46,400 bases of DNA from Bacillota bacterium (GTDB taxonomy: Bacteria > Bacillota > Clostridia > Tissierellales > MES13). The notes beneath the pieces were generated by a model, which did not search any database, was not told where the DNA came from, and was given only the letters and a program-made list of their open reading frames with translations. Location: contig VEND01000034.1 of the NCBI GenBank assembly GCA_009711765.1, forward strand, positions 1 to 46,400, given 5' to 3'. A program made the translations under genes and the position numbers. Below are positions 1 through 8,122 of this stretch, piece after piece; position 1 is the first letter of the stretch, and each line of letters opens with the position of its first letter.

Positions 1-899
1 TGGGTATAGCTGTTAATTATATAAGAAATGTATTAGAAGATGCAATGAAAGAATTAGTAGAACTTGATATACCAGCTGAAGCTAAGGAAGCATTTAATGC
101 ATGGTTAGAAGGAAAAGACGATGGAGAAGCTTCTAAGAAAGCAACAGCTAAAGTATTAGGTGTATTAGGTAACATTAATACTGAAGATGAAAAAGTTAAA
201 GAATTAATTAATAAAATAGATGAAAATAAAGATTATCTAATCAAGAAGTCTGTATGGATCGTAGGTGGAGACGGATGGGCTTACGATATCGGATACGGCG
301 GATTAGATCACGTATTAGCTTCAGGAGAAGATGTAAATGTATTAGTATTTGATACAGAGGTTTACTCAAATACTGGTGGACAATCATCTAAAGCTACACC
401 AACTGCTGCAGTTGCTAAGTTTGCTGCTTCTGGTAAGAAAGTTAAGAAGAAAGACTTAGGTATGATAGCGGCAACTTATGGATATGTATATGTTGCACAG
501 GTAGCAATGGGTGCTAATAAGAATCAGTTTATGAAGGCATTAGTTGAAGCTGAGAAATATGATGGACCTTCATTAATTATAGCTTACGCTCCATGTATTA
601 ACCATGGAATTAAAGCTGGAATGGGTAAAACTCAAGAGCAAGAAAAGAAAGCTGTTGAAGCAGGATACTGGCACTTATATAGATACAATCCAGTATTAAA
701 AGATGAAGGTAAAAATCCATTCACATTAGATAGTAAAGAGCCTAAGGCTAGCTTTAAAGAGTTCTTAGAGAGTGAAGTTAGATATACATCACTTAAAAAG
801 AATTTCCCAGAAATAGCTGATGATTTATTTGAAAAGGCTGAAGAAGAAGCTAATGAAAGATATGAAACTTATAAAAGAATGGCAGAAATGGAATATTAA
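1..899 (+). CDS. nifJ: Pyruvate:ferredoxin (flavodoxin) oxidoreductase, C-terminal part (5' end outside window)
   Basis: This is the last ~299 codons of a single-chain pyruvate:ferredoxin oxidoreductase, which oxidatively decarboxylates pyruvate to acetyl-CoA and reduces ferredoxin in the cytoplasm of anaerobes. The reading frame is open from base 3, so the gene begins upstream; family members are about 1,170 residues. What is visible is the C-terminal thiamine-diphosphate domain: GDGWAYDIGYGGLDH, then VYSNTGGQSSKATPT (the GDG...N(T)GG cofactor motif), ATYGYVYVAQVAMGAN and IIAYAPCINHG. The ATG at 45 is internal, not a start. A strong terminator follows directly, so the gene ends its transcript here. 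The assignment is secure; only the N-terminal and ferredoxin domains cannot be checked. Confidence 0.96.
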   Translation, partial: GIAVNYIRNVLEDAMKELVELDIPAEAKEAFNAWLEGKDDGEASKKATAKVLGVLGNINTEDEKVKELINKIDENKDYLIKKSVWIVGGDGWAYDIGYGGLDHVLASGEDVNVLVFDTEVYSNTGGQSSKATPTAAVAKFAASGKKVKKKDLGMIAATYGYVYVAQVAMGANKNQFMKALVEAEKYDGPSLIIAYAPCINHGIKAGMGKTQEQEKKAVEAGYWHLYRYNPVLKDEGKNPFTLDSKEPKASFKEFLESEVRYTSLKKNFPEIADDLFEKAEEEANERYETYKRMAEMEY

Positions 900-911
900 A
901 TAAAACCATTT

Positions 912-947
912 AATAGGTAGCAACTTATGTTGCTACCTATTTTTATT
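912..947 (+). terminator. Rho-independent terminator of nifJ
   Basis: A 13-bp perfect stem (912-924 pairing with 929-941, sequence AATAGGTAGCAAC) with a TTAT loop is followed by a run of T, 12 bases after the nifJ stop codon. Confidence 0.92.
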
Positions 948-1050
948 GCCTTTTATTAGCCATAGAAACCTCTTTTTTTTAAATATTAATAAATAGGTAT
1001 TTAATATCTTTTTAAATTTGTATTATTATAGCTGATTTGTCCATGATAGA

Positions 1051-1064
1051 AACACAATTGTGTT
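1051..1064. promoter_or_regulatory. Perfect 14-bp palindrome, candidate operator
   Basis: AACACAATTGTGTT is a perfect palindrome centred about 36 bp upstream of the -35 box of the symporter promoter. This is a typical place for an activator, or for a repressor that loops. Which protein binds it cannot be told from the window. Confidence 0.4.
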
Positions 1065-1093
1065 GGAAATGTTAACAAATTTCAAAAAAACCA

Positions 1094-1122
1094 TTGAAAC
1101 CTGTCGGGAAATAGCATATAAT
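1094..1122 (+). promoter_or_regulatory. Sigma-A promoter of the symporter gene
   Basis: TTGAAA (1094-1099) and TATAAT (1117-1122) are separated by 17 bp, close to the consensus. The next gene starts at 1185, giving a leader of about 55 bases with a Shine-Dalgarno site. Confidence 0.8.
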
Positions 1123-1184
1123 AGTTACCATATGTTAATAATATTATTACTTTTTATTAATAAATTTCATAAAGGAGTGTTAAT

Positions 1185-2354
1185 ATGGCAAAGAAAATAG
1201 GTTTGTTACCTAAACTGATCTTAGGTATTATTCTAGGTATTGTTATTGGATTTATTTCTAAAGCTACTGAAACATTTGTAATTGTAAAATTAATGAGTAC
1301 TTTTAGCGGGATTTTTGGTAATTTCTTAGGATTTATTATTCCATTAGTAATAATCGGGTTTGTTGCACCGGGTATTGCTGATTTAGGGAAAAATGCAGGT
1401 AAACTTTTAGGAATAACTGCTGTTATTGCTTATGTATCTGCTATTTCTGCAGGAATTATAGCTTTCTTTTTAGGTTCAACAATTCTACCAAATGTAATAT
1501 CAAGCGGAGAGTTAGCTGCAAAGAGTGCCGTTGATGTATCCCCATATTTTGAAATTAATATGCCACCGATGATGGGCGTTATGACAGCTTTAATCACAGC
1601 CTTTACCTTAGGACTTGGAATGGCTAGTATAAAGGGTAAGAGTTTACTTGATACTTTAAGCGATTTTCAAAATATTATACAAAATGTTGTAAAATATGTA
1701 CTTATACCTTTAATTCCAATTCACATTTCTGGTATATTTGCAAAGATAACTGCTACAGGAGAAATATTCAAAACAATAAAGACATTCTCCTCAGTATTTG
1801 CTATGATATTATTACTACAATTAGCTTATATTATAGTACAATATACAATAGCATTTATTTTTACAGGAAAGAAACCGTTTAAAAGCATTAAGAATATGCT
1901 TCCAGCATATTTTACAGCTTTAGGAACACAATCTTCTGCAGCTACTATACCTGTTACTATACAAAGCGCAAGGAAGAATGAAGTTTCAGAAGATATTATA
2001 GATTTTGTAATTCCCCTAGGAGCTACTATTCACTTAGCAGGAGATACTATTACTTTAGTTCTTGCATCCATGGGAGTTATGCTTATGGCTGGAATTACTC
2101 CTACATTTGCAATGATGTTTCCCTTTATTATGATGTTAGGAGTAATCATGGTAGCAGCCCCAGGAATACCTGGAGGTGGAGTTATGGCTGCTGCAGGACT
2201 ACTTGAAAATATGTTGATGTTTACTTCAGGACAAGTGGGTCTTATGATAGCACTACACTTTGCTCAGGACAGTTTCGGAACAGCAACAAATGTTACTGGA
2301 GATGGTGCTATAGCAATCATGGTTGATGAAATAGCTGAAAAAAATAAAAAATAA
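1185..2354 (+). CDS. Dicarboxylate/amino acid:cation symporter (SDF/DAACS family)
   Basis: A 389-residue polytopic membrane protein of the sodium/proton:dicarboxylate symporter family (GltP/DctA/SstT relatives). Hydrophobic helices run the full length. The family signatures in the C-terminal half are visible: LGTQSSAATIPVT (serine-rich re-entrant loop, ~residues 246-258), GATIHLAGDTITL (~278-290) and PGIPGGGVMAAAG (~325-337), followed by HFAQDSFGTATNVTGDG, which carries the conserved Asp and Asn of the substrate/cation site. The start is fixed by AAGGAG seven bases upstream of the ATG. It has its own promoter and a terminator, so it is monocistronic. The substrate (glutamate, aspartate, serine or C4-dicarboxylate) is not determined. 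Confidence 0.9.
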   Translation: MAKKIGLLPKLILGIILGIVIGFISKATETFVIVKLMSTFSGIFGNFLGFIIPLVIIGFVAPGIADLGKNAGKLLGITAVIAYVSAISAGIIAFFLGSTILPNVISSGELAAKSAVDVSPYFEINMPPMMGVMTALITAFTLGLGMASIKGKSLLDTLSDFQNIIQNVVKYVLIPLIPIHISGIFAKITATGEIFKTIKTFSSVFAMILLLQLAYIIVQYTIAFIFTGKKPFKSIKNMLPAYFTALGTQSSAATIPVTIQSARKNEVSEDIIDFVIPLGATIHLAGDTITLVLASMGVMLMAGITPTFAMMFPFIMMLGVIMVAAPGIPGGGVMAAAGLLENMLMFTSGQVGLMIALHFAQDSFGTATNVTGDGAIAIMVDEIAEKNKK

Positions 2355-2364
2355 AGTATATAAT

Positions 2365-2406
2365 AAAAAGCTTAGATTTAGGTATTCTAAATCTAAGCTT
2401 TTTTAA
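2365..2406 (+). terminator. Strong terminator after the symporter gene
   Basis: A 16-bp perfect stem (2365-2380 with 2388-2403) with a 7-base loop. It is flanked by A5 and T6 tracts and so could work in both directions. Confidence 0.93.
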
Positions 2407-2471
2407 TTTGCTCTTTGTTTTTTACATAAAAGCCTTTAATATAGAATAACTATATTTAAGGGGGGATTGAG

Positions 2472-3785
2472 TTGAAAAAAAGTTTAAGAATTATAGCCAC
2501 GGCTATATTAATAATATACATATTTGGATGGCCTTTATATATTTATTATAATGAAATAGATAGTAAAGAGAAGGAAGATAAACAGTGGACAGGAATAATA
2601 ACTCTTTGGGATTTTCCTAGATTAAATGTTAATACAGGTACTAGATATGGATGGATTAATGATAAGATTAAAAGATTTGAAAAAAGTCATCCTGGGGTAT
2701 ATATAGAATTAACACCTATAGGCTGGGAAAAAGGACCAATTAAATTAGAAGTTGCAGCTAAAACAGGAAACCTACCTGATATAGCTCCAGTGGGTTGTGA
2801 CTTTAAATATATGAATGAAGATATATTAGAACCACTCAATGGATATTTTACAAAGAATGAATTAGCTGAGTTTAAATATCAAAGTTTAAAAGCAGTAACT
2901 TATAATGATAAAATGTGGGGAGTACCCTTTATGATGACGACTTATGGGATGTATTTAAATATGGAAATGTTTAGAGAAAGGAGTATAGAACCCCCTGTTG
3001 ATGGAAATTGGACATATGATGAATTTATTAAAAAGATGAAAAAATTAACATGGGATTCTGATAATGATGGAGAAATAGATAAATATGGTTTTGTGTCTTT
3101 TATAAAGCCTAATTATTATAATATATGGGGTATTATATTAAGTGATGGTGCTGAAATAATAAATGATAATAAAGAATATGTATTTTCAGGAGATAAAGCT
3201 TTAAAGGGTATAAAAAAGGTAGTAAAGTTAAAAAATGAATATAAGGTAACTCCTAAGGAGTTTGGATTGTTAGATGAAAATAAAGCTTGGGAGATGTTTT
3301 ATAATGGAAAAATAGCTGCATATCCTACTGGTTCGTGGGCGAAAAGAGTTTTGGAAAATAGGTATGATAAGGGAGAAGGTTTTGAATTTAGTATAGCTAA
3401 TTATCCAATAGGAGATAGAAAAATACCTATTACACTAAATAATAGTGTAAGTGCATATGGAGTATTTAAACAAGAGGATAAAGATAAGTTAGATATGTGT
3501 ATGGAATTTATAAAATTTATTATACAGGATAAATACCAATATAAGTTAGAAGATCTAGGAGTCTTCCCTGCTAAAAGAGATATAGAAAATTTATATAAAA
3601 ATGATAAAAATATGAGAAAACTTAAAGATTCATTAACATATACAAAAACATTACCTAAACACAAAAAGTGGAAAGAAATAGATAGGATATTACAAAATCA
3701 AATAAGGCTAGCAATTATAGGTAAGAAATCTAGTAAAGAAGCTTTAATTGAAGCTAATAATCAAATTGCAAATTTACTTAAGTAG
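2472..3785 (+). CDS. Orphan extracellular solute-binding protein (family 1, sugar-type), membrane-anchored
   Basis: A 437-residue protein with an N-terminal hydrophobic segment (~residues 4-26) and a family-1 extracellular solute-binding fold: TGIITLWDFPRL, FEKSHPGVYIELTPIGW, TGNLPDIAPVG, MWGVPFMMTTYGMYLNMEMF and ANYPIGDRKIPITLNN are typical of sugar/oligosaccharide ABC-receptor proteins. There is no lipobox cysteine after the hydrophobic segment, so it is probably held by an uncleaved anchor rather than a lipid. The sequence DSDNDGEIDKYG looks like a calcium-binding loop. It starts with TTG, 5 bases or so after an AAGGGGGG site. No permease or ATPase gene lies beside it, so it is either a partner of a distant transporter or a sensor. 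The ligand is unknown. Confidence 0.82.
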   Translation: MKKSLRIIATAILIIYIFGWPLYIYYNEIDSKEKEDKQWTGIITLWDFPRLNVNTGTRYGWINDKIKRFEKSHPGVYIELTPIGWEKGPIKLEVAAKTGNLPDIAPVGCDFKYMNEDILEPLNGYFTKNELAEFKYQSLKAVTYNDKMWGVPFMMTTYGMYLNMEMFRERSIEPPVDGNWTYDEFIKKMKKLTWDSDNDGEIDKYGFVSFIKPNYYNIWGIILSDGAEIINDNKEYVFSGDKALKGIKKVVKLKNEYKVTPKEFGLLDENKAWEMFYNGKIAAYPTGSWAKRVLENRYDKGEGFEFSIANYPIGDRKIPITLNNSVSAYGVFKQEDKDKLDMCMEFIKFIIQDKYQYKLEDLGVFPAKRDIENLYKNDKNMRKLKDSLTYTKTLPKHKKWKEIDRILQNQIRLAIIGKKSSKEALIEANNQIANLLK

Positions 3786-3794
3786 GTAATATAC

Positions 3795-3823
3795 TTGTTT
3801 ATGTATAAAAAAAAAGATATACT
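3795..3823 (+). promoter_or_regulatory. Sigma-A promoter of the murB operon
   Basis: TTGTTT (3795-3800), a 17-bp spacer and TATACT (3818-3823) lie just upstream of murB and downstream of the solute-binding protein stop. Confidence 0.6.
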
Positions 3824-3866
3824 TTTAATATGTAATGTTAATATTAAGATTTAGGAGTTGATTTTC

Positions 3867-4778
3867 TTGAACAAAGAAGAAATATTTAATCTTTTTAATA
3901 GTGAGCTTACAGGTGAAGTTTTGATAGATGAACCTATGAAAGAGCATACATATTTTAAAATTGGTGGACCAGCAGATATAATGGTACTACCAAATACTGT
4001 TAAAGATATAGCTATTGCTATAAAGTTATGTAAAGATAAACTTATTAATTATTATATAATAGGAAATGGTACAAATTTATTAGTAAGGGATAAAGGAATA
4101 AGAGGTGTAGTAATAAAAATTGGAGATAATTTTAATGATGTTTTTGTATCAGATGAAAAAATTATAGCAAAGGCTGGTAGTAAATTATCTAAAATAGCAA
4201 AAGTAGCACTTAAAAACTCTTTAACAGGATTAGAGGGTGTAAGTGGTGTACCTGGTTCTTTAGGAGGAGCAGTAGCTATGAATGCAGGGGCATATGGAAC
4301 GGAAATGAAAGATGTTATAGATAAGGTTAAATGCATTGACTTAAATGGGAATATATTAGAATTTAACAATGAACAGATGCATTTTGGTTATAGACATAGT
4401 AGAGTTCATGAGGAAAATTTATTAGTAGTAGAAGCAGAGATTGAATTAAAAAAAGGTGATTATAATAATATAAAATCCTATATGGATGAACTAACAAAGA
4501 AAAGAAATGCTAAACAACCAATAAACTTAGCAAGTGCTGGTAGTACATTTAAAAGACCTAAGGGTGATTATGCTGGAAGATTAATTGAAGTATCAGGATT
4601 AAAGGGTGCTAGATATAGAGATGCTCAAGTTTCAGATAAACATTGTGGTTTTGTAGTTAATTTAGGAAATGCTAATTGTGAAGATGTAGTTAACTTAATT
4701 AGATTTGTACAAAAGACAGTAAGGGATAAGCATAATGTATTATTAGAACCTGAGGTAAAAATAATAGGCGAAAAGTAA
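3867..4778 (+). CDS. murB: UDP-N-acetylenolpyruvoylglucosamine reductase
   Basis: MurB is the FAD/NADPH enzyme that reduces UDP-GlcNAc-enolpyruvate to UDP-MurNAc, the second committed step of peptidoglycan precursor synthesis. Visible motifs: HTYFKIGGPAD and IGNGTNLLV (FAD-binding domain), GLEGVSGVPGSLGGAVAMNA, FGYRHSR, ASAGSTFKRP (containing the catalytic serine) and LEPEVKIIG (catalytic glutamate near the C-terminus). The longer frame opens at TTG 3858, but the AGGAG site (3853-3857) touches that codon. TTG 3867 is spaced nine bases from it and gives the usual 303 residues. It leads an operon-like run with the PHP gene, rapZ and yvcK, an arrangement common in Clostridia. Confidence 0.95.
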   Translation: MNKEEIFNLFNSELTGEVLIDEPMKEHTYFKIGGPADIMVLPNTVKDIAIAIKLCKDKLINYYIIGNGTNLLVRDKGIRGVVIKIGDNFNDVFVSDEKIIAKAGSKLSKIAKVALKNSLTGLEGVSGVPGSLGGAVAMNAGAYGTEMKDVIDKVKCIDLNGNILEFNNEQMHFGYRHSRVHEENLLVVEAEIELKKGDYNNIKSYMDELTKKRNAKQPINLASAGSTFKRPKGDYAGRLIEVSGLKGARYRDAQVSDKHCGFVVNLGNANCEDVVNLIRFVQKTVRDKHNVLLEPEVKIIGEK

Positions 4779-4846
4779 ATATATTGTATAGATTAAAGTT
4801 GTTAGTTTAAAAATAATATTATAACAACTTAAAAGGAGAGTAACTA

Positions 4847-5581
4847 ATGAGAATATTTGCAGATTATCATACCCATACAGTATATAGTCATGGTAAGGGA
4901 ACTATAAGGGAAAATGTTGAAAGTGCAAGAAAAAAAGGACTTAAAGAAATTGCAATATGTGATCATGGACCTAATCATATAGGGTTTGGAGTTAAGAATA
5001 AGAATTTTTTAAAAATGAGAAATGAAATAGATAAGTTAAATAAAGAATATAAAGATATTAAAATATTAATGGGTGTAGAAGCTAACATTATAGGATATGA
5101 TGGAAGAATAGATGTAAATGAAAAAATAATAAAAATGATAGATATTTTACTTGTAGGCTTTCATTTTGGAGCAATGCCTTACTCATTTGGAGATATATAT
5201 AAAATGTTTGTTTTAAATAACTTAGCTAAAATATCAACTAACTTTAAGAAAAAGGCAAGATATTTAAATACTAAGGCTGTAATTAATGCTATTAATAAAT
5301 ATGATATAGACCTTATAACCCATCCAGGTGCTAAGGTGGATATAGATACATTAGAATTAGCTAAAGCAGCATCTAAAGGAAATACTGCTTTAGAGATAAA
5401 TGCAAGTCATGGCCAGTTAACTTTAGAGTATTTAAAGGTAGCTATGAAAGAAGATGTGAAATTTATGATAAACAGTGATGCCCATACACCTAAGGATGTG
5501 GGAAATGTAAAAAAAGGCATTGAAAGAGCTATTAGAGCTAACCTAAGTGTAGATAGAATAATTAATGTTAAAGAAAGCTAG
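4847..5581 (+). CDS. PHP-domain phosphoesterase (YcdX/histidinol-phosphatase-like)
   Basis: A 244-residue PHP-superfamily metal-dependent phosphoesterase. The four PHP motifs are present: DYHTHTVYSHG (residues 6-16, HxH metal ligands), CDHGPNHIG (~residues 39-47), GVEANIIG (~78-85) and NSDAHTPKDVG near residue 215. The closest named relatives are the YcdX-type putative phosphatases rather than true histidinol phosphatase, since no histidine-pathway genes are nearby. It sits 68 bp after murB and 34 bp before rapZ and is presumably co-transcribed. A 9-bp inverted repeat (4796-4804 with 4822-4830) precedes its AAAAGGAG site. The substrate is not known. Confidence 0.85.
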   Translation: MRIFADYHTHTVYSHGKGTIRENVESARKKGLKEIAICDHGPNHIGFGVKNKNFLKMRNEIDKLNKEYKDIKILMGVEANIIGYDGRIDVNEKIIKMIDILLVGFHFGAMPYSFGDIYKMFVLNNLAKISTNFKKKARYLNTKAVINAINKYDIDLITHPGAKVDIDTLELAKAASKGNTALEINASHGQLTLEYLKVAMKEDVKFMINSDAHTPKDVGNVKKGIERAIRANLSVDRIINVKES

Positions 5582-5615
5582 GTTAATATGAACTTAAATA
5601 TAAAAGGAGGCCTTT

Positions 5616-6467
5616 ATGGAATTTGTAATAGTAACAGGTTTATCTGGGGCTGGAAAAAGTCAAGCTATAAAAGTTATGGAAGATATAGGATTTTATTGTA
5701 TGGACAACCTTCCGCCATCATTATTACCTAAATTTGTTGATTTATGTTACCAATCAAAGGATAAAATAAGGAAGGTTGCATTAGTTGTTGATATACGAGG
5801 TGGAAAGTTTTTTAACGATTTATTTAAAAGTTTAGAAGTTTTAAAAGACCATGGATATAGTTATAGAATATTATTTTTAGATGCTTCAAATGAGGTGTTA
5901 ATAAAAAGATATAAGGAATTAAGAAGACCCCATCCATTAAATCCTAATGGAAGAATAATAGATGGAATAAAAGAGGAAAGAAAAGAATTAAAGGAAGTAA
6001 GACAAAAGTCGGATAATATTATTGATACAAGTAACTTTAAATTAGGCAAACTAAAAGAAGAAATCAAAAAGATATTTTTAGAGGGTAAAGATTCTAATAA
6101 TTTAACTATCTCTATACTATCCTTTGGTTTTAAGCATGGAATACCTTTAGATGCAGATTTAGTTTTTGATGTTAGATTTTTACCTAATCCTCACTATATT
6201 GATGAACTTAGGGATTTTACAGGAAATGACAAAAAGGTTAGAGACTATGTAATGAATTATGACCAAAGTAAAGAATTCGTAAAAAGGCTAAATAATATGA
6301 TTGACTTTTTAATTCCATACTATACAAAAGAGGGAAAAGCTCAGCTAGTTATAGCTATGGGGTGTACAGGGGGAAAACATAGATCAGTAACCATTGCAAA
6401 TATATTGTATGAGTATCTTAAAGATAAAGGACATAGAGTAGTAATAGACCATAGAGATAGCAAATAA
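5616..6467 (+). CDS. rapZ: RNase adapter protein RapZ / nucleotide-binding YvcJ
   Basis: A 283-residue RapZ/YvcJ protein. The N-terminal P-loop [10 protein letters not shown] (residues 8-17) and the following [14 protein letters not shown] are diagnostic. The C-terminal domain contains [16 protein letters not shown] and the basic [13 protein letters not shown] motif. In E. coli RapZ directs RNase E processing of GlmZ; in Bacillus the orthologue YvcJ hydrolyses nucleotides and affects competence. The start is fixed by AAAGGAGG. It lies 18 bp before yvcK, the conserved rapZ-yvcK pair, but whiA, the usual third member, is displaced to 20.1 kb. Confidence 0.96.
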   Translation: MEFVIVTGLSGAGKSQAIKVMEDIGFYCMDNLPPSLLPKFVDLCYQSKDKIRKVALVVDIRGGKFFNDLFKSLEVLKDHGYSYRILFLDASNEVLIKRYKELRRPHPLNPNGRIIDGIKEERKELKEVRQKSDNIIDTSNFKLGKLKEEIKKIFLEGKDSNNLTISILSFGFKHGIPLDADLVFDVRFLPNPHYIDELRDFTGNDKKVRDYVMNYDQSKEFVKRLNNMIDFLIPYYTKEGKAQLVIAMGCTGGKHRSVTIANILYEYLKDKGHRVVIDHRDSK

Positions 6468-6485
6468 TCTTAAGGGGCGTTTGAT

Positions 6486-7799
6486 GTGGTTAAAAGGTAT
6501 AATAAAAATTTAGGAGTTAAAAGATGGATAGTACTAGGAATTATAGGTTTGTTAATATTTGCCTTAGGAATTTCACCTTTAATTACTAAATTTAGGGGAT
6601 TAGTAACAAATGATAAAATATATTTTTTAATAACAGCCATTGGTGGAATACTTATATTTATAGCTTTAAAAAAGGGAATAGTATCACTTCTAACTATAGT
6701 TAATAAATATAAGTATAAAGTGGATTTAAGTAGAGGTTCTGTAAATAATATGATTCAGAAAAAAAGAATGCTTGAAAAGGGGCCTAAAATTGTAGTTTTA
6801 GGAGGTGGAACTGGTCTTTCGATTTTACTGAAAGGATTAAAGGAATACACCTCTAATATTACTGCTATAGTTACAGTGGCAGATGATGGAGGAGGCTCTG
6901 GTGTATTGAGAGAAGATTTAGGAATGTTACCACCGGGGGATATAAGAAGTTGTATTATATCCTTAGCTGATACAGAACCTAATATGGAAAAGCTATTACA
7001 ATATAGATTTGAAGAGGGTAAACTTAAAGGACAAAGCTTTGGAAATTTATTTATTGCAGCTATGAATGGTATATATGGAAACTTTGAAAAAGCTATAAAG
7101 GAAATGGGGAATGTATTAGCAGTTAAAGGAAAAGTATTACCAATGACATTAGAGAATGTAACTTTATTTGCTAAATTAGAAAATGGTCAAGTGATTAAGG
7201 GTGAGTCAAATATACCTGAAGTTAATAAAGAAATTAAAAGTCGTATTGAAAAAATTTTTATAAAACCTGATAAAAGTTATCCTCTTAAAGAGGCTATAGA
7301 TTCTATAAAAGATGCCGATGCCATTATGCTAGGCCCAGGAAGTTTATATACTAGTGTAATACCTAATATATTAATAAAGGATATAGTAAAATATATAAAT
7401 GAATCCGATGCATTAAAAATATATGTGCCAAATGTTATGACACAGCCGGGAGAGACTGATAATTATAATGTTTTAGAACATGTAGAAGCAGTCCTAGATC
7501 ATAGTAAAAAGGATATTATAGATTATGTAATAGCAAATAATGAGTTAATACCTAAAGAAGTTTTAGATAAATATAATGAAGATGGAGCAGATCCTGTATA
7601 TTTATCAAAGGATGAAGAGGAAAAACTAAAAAAAATGAATATAAAAGTAGTAAAAGATAGATTAATAGATATTAAAAGTAATTATATTAGACACGATGCA
7701 ATTAAATTAAGTAGTATCATAGTAGATTTAGTATTAAAAAAAGGAATGAACAAAGAAAAAATAAACATATTTGAATATATATTTAAAAAGGGTAGTTAA
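6486..7799 (+). CDS. yvcK: Gluconeogenesis factor YvcK/CofD-like, with N-terminal membrane anchor
   Basis: A 437-residue YvcK-family protein that binds UDP-sugars and is needed in Bacillus for growth on gluconeogenic carbon sources and for normal cell shape. The Rossmann-like domain starts near residue 101 with KIVVLGGGTGLSILLKGLK, followed by TVADDGGGSGVLRED, LPPGDIRSC, SFGNLFIAAM, LGPGSLYTSVIPN and VTQPGET-like VMTQPGETD. Unlike the ~320-residue soluble Bacillus protein, it begins with about 95 extra residues holding two hydrophobic helices (~14-34 and ~41-63), so it should be membrane-tethered. The GTG start follows AAGGGG. It ends the murB-PHP-rapZ-yvcK run. Confidence 0.93.
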   Translation: MVKRYNKNLGVKRWIVLGIIGLLIFALGISPLITKFRGLVTNDKIYFLITAIGGILIFIALKKGIVSLLTIVNKYKYKVDLSRGSVNNMIQKKRMLEKGPKIVVLGGGTGLSILLKGLKEYTSNITAIVTVADDGGGSGVLREDLGMLPPGDIRSCIISLADTEPNMEKLLQYRFEEGKLKGQSFGNLFIAAMNGIYGNFEKAIKEMGNVLAVKGKVLPMTLENVTLFAKLENGQVIKGESNIPEVNKEIKSRIEKIFIKPDKSYPLKEAIDSIKDADAIMLGPGSLYTSVIPNILIKDIVKYINESDALKIYVPNVMTQPGETDNYNVLEHVEAVLDHSKKDIIDYVIANNELIPKEVLDKYNEDGADPVYLSKDEEEKLKKMNIKVVKDRLIDIKSNYIRHDAIKLSSIIVDLVLKKGMNKEKINIFEYIFKKGS

Positions 7800-7823
7800 G
7801 CTAATTGCTTACTACTCTTTAAC
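7787..7823 (+). terminator. Probable terminator overlapping the yvcK stop
   Basis: A stem of 14 bp with one bulged T (7787-7801 with 7807-7820) and a TAATT loop spans the yvcK stop codon. The downstream T-run is largely inside the stem, so terminator strength is uncertain. Confidence 0.5.
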
Positions 7824-8035
7824 ATTTAATAATAAATTGTATATAATGGATATAATACTTATATAACTAATATTTTACATTCTTAAATAACTATTATTAA
7901 TTATGAATTTATGATATATTTATATATCTAATATTAATCAATGATATTGTTAGCACTAAATTAATAAAAATATGACTTATATAAAGTAAAAGTAGTTATA
8001 TAAGTGAAATTAAGGGTAAATAGTAATTATGAATT

Positions 8036-8064
8036 TTGACATAACACATACGAAGTGATACAAT
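8036..8064 (+). promoter_or_regulatory. Sigma-A promoter of nrdJ
   Basis: TTGACA (8036-8041) and TACAAT (8059-8064) are separated by exactly 17 bp. The -10 box lies inside the first NrdR-like box. The rest of the yvcK-nrdJ gap (7821-8035) is very AT-rich and shows no gene or B12-riboswitch consensus. Confidence 0.85.
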
Positions 8065-8104
8065 ATTTTGAGCTGATAAAAATAAGAACCACAAAATATA
8101 GTGC
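8058..8104 (+). promoter_or_regulatory. Tandem NrdR boxes controlling nrdJ
   Basis: Two 16-bp sites, ATACAATATTTTGAGC (8058-8073) and CCACAAAATATAGTGC (8089-8104), each match the published NrdR-box consensus acaCwAtATaTwGtgt at about 12-13 of 16 positions. They are offset by exactly 31 bp, the three-helical-turn spacing usual for NrdR. The first overlaps the -10 hexamer and the second lies just downstream of the expected start of transcription, which predicts repression. The nrdR gene itself is not in the window. Confidence 0.75.
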
Positions 8105-8122
8105 TTAGAAAGGGGAATGTAA

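Noticed and set aside
4052..4369. Minus-strand frames inside murB and other core genes (also at 7,996, 8,638, 16,347, 18,837 and 45,409)
   Set aside because: They lie within strongly supported genes, have no ribosome sites and show the composition expected of antisense shadows.
7821..8122. Possible cobalamin riboswitch upstream of the B12-dependent reductase gene
   Set aside because: No B12-box (GCCACTG-like) or conserved core was found; the region is AT-rich and better explained by a sigma-A promoter with NrdR boxes.
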